Below, piece by piece: positions 49,620-63,787 of a DNA stretch of 64,000 bases (positions are counted from its first letter, which is position 1; each line of letters opens with the position of its first letter). The notes beneath the pieces were generated by a model. The model saw only the letters and a program-made list of their open reading frames with translations, was not told the DNA's origin and made no database searches. The stretch lies in NCBI GenBank assembly GCA_024036415.1, contig JAMWET010001278.1, forward strand, positions 565,501 through 629,500, given 5' to 3'. The translations under genes were made by a program, and so were the position numbers. Origin of the DNA: Prochilodus magdalenae (taxonomy: Eukaryota > Chordata > Actinopteri > Characiformes > Prochilodontidae).

Positions 49620-50953
49620 GTGTAATGTAATTGGTGTTAGGGTATAGAATCCAGAGACAGACCTGATAGTGAGATGTGTTTTCCGTGTAGAGAAGCAGGG
49701 TGGGGGTGTTTTAGTGCAGAATGTAACTGGGGTGGGGGTACTTTAGAAGGTGTGTTTGTAGTTGGTGGGGGCTTAAATCTGATGTTATAGCCATCAGGGT
49801 CTTGCGCTTTGGGGTAAGGGGCTGTTATGGGGGAAATGTGTGCATTTGAGGAGGGGGGGTCATAGTTTGCAGCCTGTTGCTCGGTTACAGCTGAACATTC
49901 TTAACACCTCATAAATCTCACCTGCTGCCATTCTGCTAGGACCCCTGAGCTCCCAGCATGCCGAGGGGAAGTACAGCCAGCAGTGGTGCTGTATGTTCGA
50001 GGTGTTGCTGTTCCGTGACGCATTTGCTCCACACACACAGCACCCCCTCCCCAAAAACTAGACACGATGATTTGGTTCGTCTAGCAGGACATTACAGAGG
50101 TTACAGAGGGCAGAGGGCTTACGTAGGGTGCCGAAGGGGCACATAGCGCCCACAGAAGCAGGTCTTTGTGTCTCTCCTCTCTGTCGGCCCATGTGGTGCC
50201 AGAGAAATTGAGACTGTGAATATGAGCCAGTTTTATGAGGTGTCACAGTCTCTGCCACGCCAGGCCAGAGGGCAAGTGGTGCTGCTGCTTTTGGAAACTT
50301 CTTTGTTTAGTCTGCAAAACACAGCAAAGATGATTTCCTTCAGACGTCTTAAAGCAGATGTTATTATTTTATTTATTTTGTTTTGGAATATGGCCGACAT
50401 TGGGAAACACACAATGACTACTAATACACAGTGCAATGAAGGTAACAGAGTAACGTACAAAACAAATAATGCACATTGAGGTCTATAGAACTTTACCTGT
50501 GACTGAAATATACCTAATAGTATGTAATGCATCCACAAGCACAAATAACAGCTGTGATTCAAGTTGGGCATGGACTGGACAAGTTTCTGGATGTTCAGAC
50601 ACTCTTGCATGAAAGAACTGCACAGCTCAACCTGATCTGGTAGATGGCTCTTCCCAATCTATGAAGCCCCGTCGCACAGCCCCCAGATATCATTGAAACT
50701 GCCCATTTATGTAATCATCTGGTGCTTGAATATGAATACAGTGTCTAGATCACTTTCCCAGCCTTGTTTAGTGCCTCAGAGGAATGAAAAGCTCTTCTTT
50801 GAACCCGAATGCCTTATAGGCAAAAAGGTGTTATTTTCTACTGTTGAAATGTACAAGCAGGGTCAGCACTAAGGTCCCACAACAATCACAGATGCAGTGA
50901 TCAGTTTTGATTTTAAAGGTTTTTATTTGGAGTAAAATAGCATAATTTTATAT
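49620..50953. other. Unassigned non-coding stretch
   Basis: The start is G-rich on the plus strand (49690-49860), unlike the preceding tract. No gene or named element is recognised. The 125-residue minus-strand frame at 50233-50610 has no domain. Confidence 0.45.
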
Positions 50954-50968
50954 ATACATATATACACA

Positions 50969-50986
50969 CATACATACATACATACA

Positions 50987-51014
<28 letters not shown>
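50969..51014 (+). repeat. (CATA)n microsatellite
   Basis: Eleven or more perfect CATA tetranucleotides, flanked by TATA-type alternating sequence from 50950 to 51020. Confidence 0.97.
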
Positions 51015-51020
<6 letters not shown>

Positions 51021-51021
<1 letters not shown>

Positions 51022-51555
51022 TAAACTTACTCAGAATTGTACACCAACCAAGAAAATCCAGCTGACAGCAGTCCTGTTGTTAGAAACTGACCACTGATGA
51101 AGAACTCGAGGTTGGCAGACCTATGTAGTTAGTAGAGCTAGTTAGGGAGCTCGCTACATCTGTTTTTCTGTAACAATGCATTAAGACATCATATTTGCGT
51201 TGTTTCAAATTGTGCCACGACGCTGATTATAACATTCTGTGGGCCTTATAGCTTTTGTGTGGGCTTGTGTCAGGAGCATGTGTGGACTGTATCAGTGTAT
51301 TACACTGCCTCTTGATCTCATTTAGGTGTTGTAGTACGGAGCGTTGAGGCCTTCAGTTTCTAGGCTTGGCTGATAAGCAGCAATGAAAGTAACCAAGCAG
51401 CCACCTGCATGTCAACACTTCTGCTGCTGTGCTTATCTCATACACAAACCAGTGTTTGGGCACCCACCAACAGAACACTCCTCTATCATCCATCACAGCT
51501 CTCCCGCAGCCAACGGCTGGCTGAGGTACATCCACCAGCCCTCTACTCTCTCACG

Positions 51556-51560
<5 letters not shown>
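51021..51560. other. Unassigned non-coding stretch
   Basis: Nothing recognised. Confidence 0.45.

Positions 51561-51615
<55 letters not shown>
51561..51615 (+). repeat. (CT)n microsatellite
   Basis: An uninterrupted run of TC dinucleotides ends in TTTCAG, an acceptor-like end, but no donor-bounded open segment follows closely. Confidence 0.97.
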
Positions 51616-51618
<3 letters not shown>

Positions 51619-54600
51619 AGTTGCTACTACAACCTGTACCTTACTTTCTCTCCAAATGTTCTGCATTTTCTAGGCAGCTGCTCTTCTCCCTCTGTTTTTC
51701 TGTCTTTCTTTGTACTGTCTGGAACACAAGCTGTCTTGAATCAGCACTCACCCCTGCCCTGCACTCCGAGGCATCTCACTCATGCTAATGGTGGGCTGAT
51801 TTAGACCAGCACGTAGTTCTGCCCAGCTGCACTGAGCAGGGACGCTGGCTTGTGTGTCTTGTTAAAGTAGCAATTTGTAAGATGATGCAAGCTGTCAAAC
51901 AATAAAGAGCAACATATCCACCAGAGAGATGTGGTGTCCATCCCTGTCAGAAGAAACCAGGAAGAGCGCACTCCCTCCTCCTAATGTTAGCATTAACCAG
52001 TGTTTACTTACCAGTCTAGAAGAAACCTTTTGAGCTCAGCCTCAAACTTCATTTCTTCACTTGCCAGCTATGCCAGTGTGAACTCCTGTTTCGTTTCATT
52101 TATATCACTTCTTTTGTTTGCTGCCAAAAATGGTTTCTTGCTGAGAGCTGGTGGCGGAGGTCGCTTGTCAAGAGTTTCAGCCTTTTGCTGTGCCAGTAGT
52201 TGGTCACCTATTTTTAAACAATCGCTAGCAGGTAGATGTGCTACTTCTTCATCCTCTTATGTTCTGGTTTATGCTGATCTTCTTTGCTTATTTGCAGACA
52301 TTAAATAATAATAATAATTTTATATAATAATTTTAGCTTCAGGTCTGTAAGACTTAACACTGGCACCTATTCTGTACCTTCTGCTTTTCTCACTGTCTCT
52401 GTTTGTCTACTGTGATATATTCAAAACATACAAACAGTTGTCAAAAACACTCTTTCTGTTCTGGTCCAATTCCACTTTCTCAAGCCCATGCTGAACACGC
52501 ACTTGCCCGTGAAGCCTGGCATCGTAATAGTAGTCCAAACCCACCACACACACTCACAGTCTGAATATACAAACTGCCAGGCCTGTGGGTTAAAATGATA
52601 TCACTCTGGAAAGGTTTTATAGTGTCATATTTAGCTTTAATCTACATTTTAAACTACATTTATTGTTTACAGTTATTTACATATGCTTCATTTACAGCTA
52701 TTTTGTGTAGCTTTCAAAAGTAGTGTAAAGGTTCTGTGTGCTGGTTGAGAAGCAACTGTGCAGTGTTTGAGCATCTTCATGGGTGTACCAGTGGACTTTC
52801 TGGCTCACCTCAAGCCCTCAAGTTCATGTTACATTCTGATGTATAAATGGAATAAAATTAAACTGTACAGACATTCATTTCATAAATGTGTCTCTTCACA
52901 GAGCTGCTGTTTACTAGCGCAGATGTTTATTAAAAGTTATTATTCAGTTAAGCTAGTAATGTTAGGTCACATACTAAACAACACGACTCTGAATATATCA
53001 CATGTATTTTGCAGCTAACTACAACAACAGTTTAATGAAATGCTGCTTTTATGTTGTAACAGGCCTGTAAAGTGTCATGTTTGGCTTGTATTAGTGAGTA
53101 GGTACGTATGCTACACTTTGCCTCATAACACTAGTTTGATCAGCTGAAACAGTAAGCATCCAACTGTAGTCCTACATTCAGTTCTGCTAAGGCAACCGTT
53201 CATTAACTCCTAAGGATACTCGAAAATCACAGGGACATGTGTCAATGACCTGTGTCATTCATTTCATTGTTGTCCGCTGGTGTCCGTCACTGAATTGTTG
53301 TGTTGGCTCTAGTCATGTCTCTCCTGCCAAAGAGCAGAAGAGTAAAGCAAAGCCGCTGAGCTTGGCAAACATATGCCAGCTGCTCCCTGTGTTTCTTTAC
53401 ATCTTGCGACTGTGGGCGTGTGTAATTGAATCGCATTTTTATTACCCCAATCTTACATGTTACTTTGAGAGCGAGTGCTGAGAGAGTGCACGAGTCTGTT
53501 TTTGCAAAAGGAAACATAATTAGTGAAACTCCAGCCATGCGGCTGCTGCTTTGCTCTGGGCCAGCAGGCTGAAATCACCTCGGCACATGTTGCACTCTTA
53601 TTAGAAATGTTTAATCTTCCAAACCACCGCTTGCAAACACAATCTGGACATCGTCCTTCACAGCACACAGAGTGCAGCAGTAGAAATGCTCAGATGTCAA
53701 ATGATTCTGTCAGTGGTACGTTTGTGTGTATGTGTGTACCCGATGCATGTGCACGCGTGGTTGTGTTCCCTTCCCTTTATATTGGAGACTTTACACACAA
53801 CCAAGTAAAAAGAAAAGAGACAAAGGCGTTTTCCATGGTCCTGAGGCGACAGTGGTAAGCCTGTTCATGAGCTTGGACTTGCTGTTCATTTTATGAATGA
53901 CATGCATCCCACAATTCATTTACTCACTGACTGAGGAAAGACACCAGCTTTTAACAGTTCTCCTAAAGCCCTATTTGGATGGGATTAGTTCTACGTGCGG
54001 AGGTGGAGTCATGTTGTTTTACTACAGTGTGTCTGTAAAATTGTGACAGATTTGTACAGGATAAGAAAGCTATAGATGACTGAGATGGGGAAAGCTACCC
54101 GATATACACACTGCCGTCACCGCTAAAAGTTAAAAAAACTTCTACAAAGCTACATGCTTATAACCCCTGTGTAGGCTATAGGATATGCTTTGACTTACCT
54201 AAAGCAACCAGAAACATCGCACCTCTGAGGAGTCATTTGGCTCATCCTCTGTACTGTGTAGTTGAAAACCGCAAGAATCTTGTTTCCTACATGGCAATTA
54301 GCATGGGATTAATATAACCTGAACCTTTGTTTTATAAAAGGTAAAGGTGCTGGAATCTTTCCTGATGTGGAAGCGCACAGTTGGTAAAAATGGCTGACAT
54401 GCCGCATATGGACAGGAGTAAAATCACTGTGAAACACCTTCACAGGTTAAACTAATCCCTTCCCAATAGGGCTTTACAGTGGGAAATACAGGGATCAGTG
54501 CATTATAAATAAGAATAATATTGCAGGGATAGTGCAGTCATGCCCTTTGTTGTCAAAACTTATCCTCTACAGATATCCTCACTCTTCTGTACATTTTAGT

Positions 54601-54995
54601 GCACAACAATTACATATCTGCTGAATTGAACATAGTGGAAAACACTAATATTAACTCATAATTCTCATTGGTCTAGCATTTATCAGTACCTGGTCTAAGA
54701 AGCATGTGGATGTGACCCAAACTCTTTGTGATATCTGCTAATTCTGGAGTTCAGCCGTTGGTAAATGGAGATTAGAGTAAGACAGAGAGGACATACAGCT
54801 TAGTGCTGCACCTGTGCTGGCACTGAGTTAGTGTGAAAGGTGGAGGCTCAGATACTTACACTGCTATACTGTTTCCTGTATTTCAGGAAGTTGTGGATCC
54901 ATTAACAGAGCTGCTTTTTGTGACATTTTACTTAGTGGTACTTAACGAATTACTCTGCTGCATTCTGAGCTCTCTTAGGGTTTCTGATCTGTATA
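51616..54995. other. Unassigned non-coding stretch
   Basis: No gene is supported. AT-rich (ATA)n-like sequence occurs at 52305-52335. The part at 53500-53680, bearing frames on both strands, has a moderately GC-rich, conserved-element look only. Confidence 0.45.
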
Positions 54996-55788
54996 CTTCT
55001 ACACCCTGTTATTCTTCTACACCCTGTTACTGTTATTCTTCTACACCGATATTCTTTTACACTCTGTTACTGTTATTCTTCTACACCCTTACTCAACCTG
55101 TTACTGTTATTCTTCTACACCCTGTTACTCTTATTCTTCTACACCCAGTTACTGTTATTCTTCTACACCCTGTTACTGTTATTTCTCTACACCCTGTTAC
55201 TGTTATTTCTCTACACCCTGTTACTGTTATTCTTCTACACCCCATTACTGTTATTCTTCTACACCCTTACTCAACCTGTTACTGTTATTCTTCTACACCC
55301 TGTTACTGTTATTCTTCTACACCCTTACTCAACCTGTTACTGTTATTCTTCCTCACCCTGTTACTGTTATTCTTCTACACCCTGTTACTCTTATTCTTCT
55401 ACACCCAGTTACTGTTATTCTTCTACACCCTGTTACTGTTATTTCTCTACACCCTGTTACTGTTATTTCTCTACACCCTGTTACTGTTATTTCTCTACAC
55501 CCTGTTACTGTTATTCTTCTACACCCCGTTACTGTTATTCTTCTACACCCCGTTACTCTTATTCTTCTACACCCCGTTACTGTTATTCTTCTACACCCTG
55601 CTGCTCTTATTCTTTTACACCCTGCTGCTCTTATTCTTCTACACCCTGTTACAGTTATTCTTCTACACCCCGTTACTGTTATTCATCTACACCCCGTTAC
55701 TGTTATTCATCTACACCCTGTTACTGTTATTCTTCTATACCCTGCTACTCTTATTCTTCTACACCCTGCTGCTCTTATTCTTCTACTC
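54996..55788 (+). repeat. 24-bp minisatellite, about 33 units
   Basis: The unit joins CTACACCCTGTTA and CTGTTATTCTT. Units vary at few positions (CTCTT for CTGTT, TTTCT for TTCTT, CCCCGTT for CCCTGTT, and a shortened CCCTTACTCAACC form seen three times). The block that starts at 55121 recurs almost unchanged at 55381, an offset of 260 bp, showing a higher-order duplication. The unit has no stop codon in any forward frame, so a 348-residue frame (54833-55879) spans it as LLLLFFYT, YCYSSTPC and VTVILLHP repeats in turn. I regard that frame as non-coding. Confidence 0.95.
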
Positions 55789-56192
55789 CATGTGTTGCTG
55801 TTTACATTGTGTGCAAATTTCAGTAGAAATGTTTCAGAATTTTTTTTGTGTAGTTTACTTTGGTAGTTTTTGGCTCTGATTTAGCAGCAGGGCAGCAGTG
55901 AACAGCCCAGTTTGACTCTGGGAACCATTTTGCTTTACAGTGTTGTTGCTTGGCAAAAATAGCCTATTGATAAGGAACTACATTGCTTGGTGGAAAAAGT
56001 GTTAAATTTCATGGGACTCATTTTAGATCATTAATAATAACATTTAACATTTCAAACATTATTTATTCAACATTGATGCAGTATAGACTTTATTGTGCCA
56101 CATTTAGCGGAGTAGTTCTGCTAAAGTAAGTAAGTCTGGAGTAAGTGGAAAAACAGTGCAGTAGCATTGAGGTATTATACTGATTGTGAGAG

Positions 56193-56243
<51 letters not shown>

Positions 56244-57479
56244 AAGTTGCAGCTATCTCATTGTAGGCGCAGAAGGATAATGAGCCGGATTAGAGCGCTA
56301 GACCTCTCTGCTGTATTAAACGTATTTCACCCTATCTGTTTAATCAGTTAATTGCTCTGATTACATATATCCCTTCCAGTCATACTGTATGATTCGCATG
56401 GTGCTGAGAGGCGTCCACCATCCCCTCTCTCTCTTTCCCGTCTTACTCTTCTTCTTCCTTTCACCGTAACCCTCTGTTCTTTCCTTTCTCTGTTTCTCTC
56501 CTGCCTTACTTTCCCACCCTTTTGTGCAGTACCGTGCCCACTTTCTCACTCAGAAACCTCAAGCCAAGGAGCACTTTCTCTTCGGTCTCCATGCGTTACC
56601 TGTGTGATCCCCTGATCCCCCTCTCCCACAAACTTTGAGGAAACAGATTAGGTCCTTTTTACATAGAAGTTCCTGTGAGGAAGGATTAGGCTAATTACAT
56701 GGGAAACCAGACTGAAATTCCAGACACTGGAAGATGGCTTTAAACTTTTACCCAAATGAAATACCAATAGCAGGAAAACAAACAAGATAGTCATTAGTGG
56801 GTTTCCCTGCTTCTATTTCCTTACTCGGCACGCTGGGCGCAAACTACAGTCCCACTCCCGTCCAACAAAAACATTGCGTATGTCTCGTTCTCGCAAAGAG
56901 CAAAGCTATATTCTTTGTTTCATCTGTTTTTCCTGCACAGTTAATATAAACATTCCCATAGAAGTCATGCCCCCCCAGCTGTGTTGTTAGACTTGTTATT
57001 CCTTCCTCAGTTAATATGTTAATTCCTTTGGATTTATCACTGCTGACCAAAATAGACGACAGCCCTCGGCAGCGTTATTTCCTCACAAAATGCAGAAAAA
57101 CAAAGGGGAAATGAACTGATTGATGTGCAGCACACGGTGCTTAATTAAGTGGATATTTAAAGTGAAAAGATGGAGATCTGGTACGGGCAGTGCTGTGTGA
57201 TGCTGCTCAAGGCCGGGGATAGCGAGGTCATCTAGAGTGGACCTCAGTCTTACAGGAGCGTTGAGGCTAAAGTAGATAAGACTATTAGCGAGCTCCAATA
57301 ATTCCTGAACAGCGTTAACTAGCAAGACCATTTCTGACTCATGATGAAGACAACAAAACTGGTGTTGGAGAAGGGAAAATGCTATCAGTAGGAAAAGTGT
57401 AGTGCACAGAAACCATCCTTTGCTTATTCAATTTCCAATCTAAATGGATTAAGTAGGAGGAGACATTTCTGAGGAAATT
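55789..57479. other. Unassigned non-coding stretch with a GT array
   Basis: No gene is supported. The GT microsatellite is listed separately. A pyrimidine-rich patch lies at 56410-56525. The part 57095-57345 has a conserved-element appearance (CTTAATTAAGTGGATATTTA, GACTATTAGCGAGCTCCAAT, AATTCCTGAACAGCGTTAAC). Confidence 0.45.
56195..56241 (+). repeat. (GT)n microsatellite
   Basis: Twenty-three uninterrupted GT dinucleotides. Confidence 0.97.
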
Positions 57480-57499
57480 ATCTATATGTTAATCCACTT

Positions 57500-57830
57500 G
57501 CAGACGGAAGGGAAAAGTCAAATGGAAAACAGTTTGGAATTCCTAATATGATTACAAGAGAAAGGGAGCAATTTTTTTGAATAATGGCTCGTAATTATGA
57601 ATACCAGATGTATTGAATGCCCAATCGCTAGTTCCAAAGCTGTCACTGAGAAAAGAAAATGGCCACAAAAGATCAACAGTTTTGCATCAGACCAAGAAGC
57701 AGCTACTAGGATCAATGGAACGACCACCCTAGAGTCCAGATCTTTCTGAAAGTGTTTAGGATCACTTAGATTGTGAGAAGCACAGAAAATACCTTTGCTG
57801 CCATGTAGACCTAGAACCCCTGGGCTTATT
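57500..57830 (+). pseudogene. Degraded Tc1/mariner-like transposase relic
   Basis: Around 57715-57785 one plus-strand frame reads MERPP, a stop, SPDLSESV, a stop, then DHLDCEKHRKY. This follows the pattern PPQSPDLNxIExVWDxL of the block around the catalytic glutamate, with both a glutamine and a tryptophan codon turned into stops. The preceding bases (GGAATTCCTAATATGATTAC and on) could be the upstream part of the same element. No inverted repeats are visible. Limits are approximate. Confidence 0.5.
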
Positions 57831-60800
57831 CTTGCTTATATATTCAGTTGTTTATGTCCTCTGCATGCTCTGAAAGCCAATCACTCTATTTTGCTGTAGT
57901 TTTAAAGAAATTGCGTAGGGAAAGAAGGAGCTCTACCCGACTGGCTTTGCACCACACACTCTTTGACCGCTGTAACTCACTGCCATCTTTCATTCTGTGT
58001 GGCAGTGCTGCATTCCTCTCTCTCTCTCTAACCTGAAAGTGAAACCAGACCCTGACTGTGACACAGCCCTCAGCGGAGTGTGTGCAATGCGATACTGTGA
58101 CTCGGCTGATGGCTCATAGCAGATGTGTGTTTTTAAAAACACCGCCGTGCTAATCTGGGGCTAATCTCGCTCGAGCTTGCCGCCACTGTCATCAGCGGCC
58201 AGGCGTGGCCTGAGAGCAAAGCCAGTCTGTCTCTGAGGCGACTATGCTGGAGGAAGTGAAAGACTGGCCCGGGAGACAGAGCCAGAGACAAAGCTTCCGC
58301 TGCACACATATGGAAATGCCTTTATGGAGGCGTGTGGGGGGTATGGCACTGTTCTGACCAATCATGGTTGATTTTTTTTGTAAGATCATTTGTACATCTT
58401 CAGTGTCAAGGTGGACCAATAGGCTGCTGAAATGTGAGCAGAGGTAAGTCTTTCAGGCCGTCTGTGTTAGGCAGAGAGCAATAGAGTGCTGATTCACACT
58501 TTTGCCTTCTTCTAGCATCAGCTTTTGTTGACTTTGTGGTCAGATGCTTGAAACCTGGCGTCTCCGCTTTCACACATGGTCACACATGTCACATCTCCAG
58601 CACCACAGCTGCTTCTGCTGTCCTTCAGAATTTTATAGTCTGTGTGCATTTCCAGTTTGAATGACCTTGATAAACGAAAGTAAAACATGAACTATTGTCT
58701 TCCATATTGACAGTGTTTTGTCTTGACCTCTGTGCACAGACATGCGCATTTTGCCACATGCACACTTCTGGCCAAAACGTCACTGTGCTGCTGCAGTATT
58801 ACAGAAAGTCCCCAATCACTGCAGCTCAGTCTCACAGGCACACATGTAGTGCAGAGGAGATTACTCTTGATTATCATTATTATTAATAATTACACGTTTC
58901 AGTTTCCAAACCTCTCCCAGTCCAGTGTTAACTGTCGTCAGCGTCCGGTACCTGGTTTGACTCAATCAGTGTTTCATTAAATTAAATCAGTTGTGCTACT
59001 GATGGAATTCCTAAAAAATCCATGAAATTGAAACTGAAATGGAATTATATTTGTTAATCCTGTGATAAGACTATGCGTGCTTTGTTCTTGTTCAGATAGC
59101 TTCGATACCAGACATCTTGAGTTCTTTTCTCTTTCCTGGTATCTGGACATTCTCTGGGGTGACTCTGGGGTTAAATAGAGTGGAATCTGATTTGGTCCAT
59201 TGGCTTCTGCCTTCATGGTCCTCAAACAAGTCTCTGTAACAAACAGCATTAGCGTTAAGGCTGTTACACACAGATTTTTTGTGCACTTTGTTCGGCTGAC
59301 AGTAAATGAAATAATTTCTAGAACTCACAGTATCTTGCACACCAAACAGATTTTTCAGATTTAGAAAATGTGATTTAATTCATAAAGTCTAGTTCAATTG
59401 CTTTTTGACAGCAAAAACAACAGCATCTCATAAAGCAGCTCAAACTGGACTATAAACTAAACTATATATGGCCTAGTTTCAGGTTCTGAATGAAGTGATA
59501 AAGATCTTCACCCTACTTTCACTTCTCAATGATGGACTGCAGCCCATAGTTGGCTCGCTCTGTGAGGAGTAACTGAGATATTATTGCACCTGAAGACACT
59601 CAACCCATCTGTGAAGTAACTCATGTGAAGCTGAATTTCCAAAATCAGTTCAGACTGTGTTACAGAAATCAGAGGTGTTTCAGCTCTGAAATGAGGTGGA
59701 GAACCTTTCTAAAGCACCCTACACAATTCCACAGTAAGCTCATTTTCAAAGCTCCATTTCAGAGATATTTTTAATGGGAAAAAATAGCAACTGCAAATGT
59801 GTCTTTTTCTGCTTGTTTTAAATGGATATTGTGTATACCGAGTTTGGAATTGTCTTTGCAGAGGTATTCGATTGCCTCAGTAAGGGAGATCTTTTAGTGT
59901 GCGTTTGCTAATGAGGCTTGATAACATGTTTACCTTTAAACAAATCCTGGTCAGGAAGAAAGGCTGATATCCAAGTGACTCAATGAACCCATACATATAT
60001 CATCTAGAAGTCTATTTTTTATTAAAACTTGTTTAAAAAATGTGATTAATTCTTAAAAGAATTGATAGATTGTCTGTTGCTAAAATAATCTATGGTGACA
60101 GCCTTACTCACAGCGTGTGTGTGTGTTTTACATATGGAGCTCCCCAGGTGTCAAAGCTTCCAGGAGAGGAGCCGTGCTGAGTGTGGTTGCCCTGGTGTGG
60201 GTTCACACAGACAGTGTGGGCAGGCCCAGTGGTGTGTGTCTGTGTGTGTGTGGAAAGAGGCAAGCAGGAGCTGGCCGCTCTCCCAGAGGAGAAGCACTTT
60301 GCTAATCAGATCTTCCTCAGCGCGGGCTTTGCATCATAGCACAATAGCTCTTTCTCCCGAGCCTGTGCCGTGGCTGGTATTTCCTGCCCTGGGCTGTCTT
60401 TACCCAGATTAGGGGAAATTGATTTAATGGTTTTGATTTAGTGGCTCAAAAGCCACCATCCCATATGAAGGCTTTTTGTGGCAACAAACTGGATGCTCTT
60501 TCTTTTGTCCTCTCTTTGTCCATAGACAAATCCAGCTAACTGATCAGTACACACACACACACACACATGTATGTACACACGTTCACTTCTATTTTGCTGT
60601 ATTGTGCAACATAAAAGCCGACATCATAAGTGTTTGTGATATTCCTGTTTCTCATTAGCAATTACAGATGGTAAGGTCCGACAGGATGCTTAGTTTACAG
60701 GCAGAAACTGTAGACAAAGTAAAACCAGCAGCACTTGTTGACTGGAGAACTGCACGTTATACCAAACCAATGTATTTCACCAGTCTGGCCTTAATCAGGG

Positions 60801-62433
60801 TTAAAAATGAATTCAGCATACATTAAACACACAATGAAACAACAGCTGCGGTGTAAAGATCAACTAATGGAGTAACTGCAATACCAACCACCTTGCATCA
60901 CCTTCCAGTTAAAACTGAGGAATTAGGAGGCCAGCCTGCAGGAACCTTATGCCTGTTTCTTTTACCTCATGTTTCAATAAATACCCTCAAAAAACAAGAG
61001 AAACACCCCAAATCACCAGTGTGTAAAAAAGCTAACTAGATGATCAATGAGCTTTAGCAAACAAAACAAACACATAGCTGTCACAGCTGGCAGGAGTCAA
61101 TGCAGCAGGAGTCCCCTGACTGAGTGGCAGTGTTAGCGTTCGAGTGCTGCGAACCTGGGCATGTCCCAGGCATGGTTACAGTTGCTATTCACTATAAAGG
61201 ACCAACTGGATCAACTCATTTGCTACAGCGCCACCTTGAGGCGGACCAGTGCAGCAGCTCTAGTTAGTCAAGATTACCAAAGACAGAATTTGCCAGTTGT
61301 GTGGGAACAGTTGAGCATGGTACATTTTTTGAAAGGTTTACAGGAAAAGGTTTACAGGTTCTGCGTGTGACAGGACAGCCACCAACCTGAGCTGCAGTGT
61401 GGTGTTGTGAGTGAGCATATTTTGCATGTCACATTTACTAAAGAAAAATGGAAAGATAATTAAATGACTACCTAATGAATGAATATCTGAATACCTGTAT
61501 ACCCGTAGACTCAGCTCTAGTTAAACTCTGCTGGGCTTATTTCCTTTAGCCACAAGGAAGATCTGTGTGCTGAACTGAGTTGGTTCCAAATGTGTTTCCT
61601 ACACAGTGGGAATGTATGGCTGTAATCAGAAGTTCTACGCTGTATATTGTTGTGTGCGTGAGAGAGAAAGAACCATGTGTTTTTCCCTGCAGTTTGAACT
61701 AATTTCACAGTTTGAATAAAATTTGAATGTCAAAAAAGCTCTTGCAGCTGAACTAATCATTTAAATGATGCTGCACTTTGTGTACAACTCTTGTCATAGT
61801 TTGACATTGTTGATTGTTCTGAATGTGTTGTTCACTACATGTAAAAAGAGCTAACTGAGTAATTGTCATTAGCAGGTGTAGTGAAGACAGTGTTTGCTGT
61901 GCATTTCAGGATGTGCCAGCACTGTTGGTGTTGTGTCAGTGTAGATTGTTTTAAGTGCGTGGTTTGCCTGGTTCTCCTATTTGCCTGCGCATTTCTGTTC
62001 CATTAGCCTCTGAGACTATTATCCCAAACAGTGAAACAGAGTGTGACGGTGTGTACTGAAATGAGATCGACGGAAAAACAAGAGGATTAGCATTTAACCG
62101 ATATGAAAATGATAGGGCTGCAGCAACAACAATAGTGTTCAACAAGATTCAACAAATGTAATCTGTGAGCACCGGTGCTGGTGTGCATACCTTCGAAAAA
62201 ATATTTTTAAATGTATGCACAGCACATAACACAATCAGTTTTAAATGGGTGTCAGTTTAACAAGCTCAGGTTAACGTTTCTTTCCCGTCAGCAGTTACTC
62301 GACTACACTCCCTCAGAATTGAGTCATTACAGCCTAAATTTGCATCTGTGCTTTAGTTAGCCAGAGTCAAACACGCTGATGCTAACTAGCTCCACTTTTG
62401 TAGTTAGCAGTACTGTTTAGGCTAACTTGTATA
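57831..62433. other. Unassigned non-coding stretch
   Basis: No gene is supported. The part 58060-58340 is GC-richer with paired GCTAATC words and a conserved-element look. An AC run lies at 60549-60567. A very small exon-like 12-base segment (60659-60670) is mentioned as a finding. Near 62115 TAGGGCTGCAGCAACAACAA hints at an old element end. Confidence 0.45.
60549..60567 (+). repeat. Short (AC)n microsatellite
   Basis: About nine AC dinucleotides. Confidence 0.9.
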
Positions 62434-62633
62434 CAGTGGGGCAAATAAAGTGTTTAGTCAGTCATTGATTGTGCAAGTTCTCCTACTTAGAAAGATGAGA
62501 GAGGTCAGTAATTTTCATCATAGGTACACTTCAACTATGAGAGACAAAACGGGAAAAAAAATCCAGGAAATCACACTGTAGGATTTTAAAGAATTTATTT
62601 GTAAATTATGGTGGAAAATAAGTATTTGGTCAA
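62434..62633 (+). repeat. Left terminal inverted repeat of the Tc1-like element
   Basis: It pairs with 63788-63968. Shared blocks include TTGTGCAAGTTCTCCTACTT, TTTTCATCATAGGTACACTT, CAACTATGAGAGACAAAACG and GTATTTGGTCA. The left copy holds extra bases near 62450-62465 and an added CCAGG-containing stretch near 62560. Confidence 0.92.
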
Positions 62634-62648
62634 TAACAAAAGTTCAAC

Positions 62649-63624
<976 letters not shown>

Positions 63625-63787
63625 TAAGTTTGGAGTCTGACTGTTTGAGGCTGTGGACAGGTGTCTCTTATACAGATAACCAGGTCAAACAGGTGTCATT
63701 TATAACAGTGACGCGTGGAGGACAGACGAGCTTCTTACAGAAGAAGTTACAGGTCTGTGAGAGCCAGAAATCTTGCTAGTTTGTGGG

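Noticed and set aside
48715..49647. Long serine/leucine-rich and arginine/glutamate-rich frames
   Set aside because: They are compositional artefacts of the polypyrimidine tract.
54833..55879. A 348-residue plus-strand open frame
   Set aside because: It is created by a 24-bp minisatellite without stops in any forward frame. The translated repeat changes frame along the array.
58404..58443. A 40-bp segment between CATCTTCAG and CAGAG/GTAAGT
   Set aside because: It is very short and open in only one frame. I could not raise it above chance.
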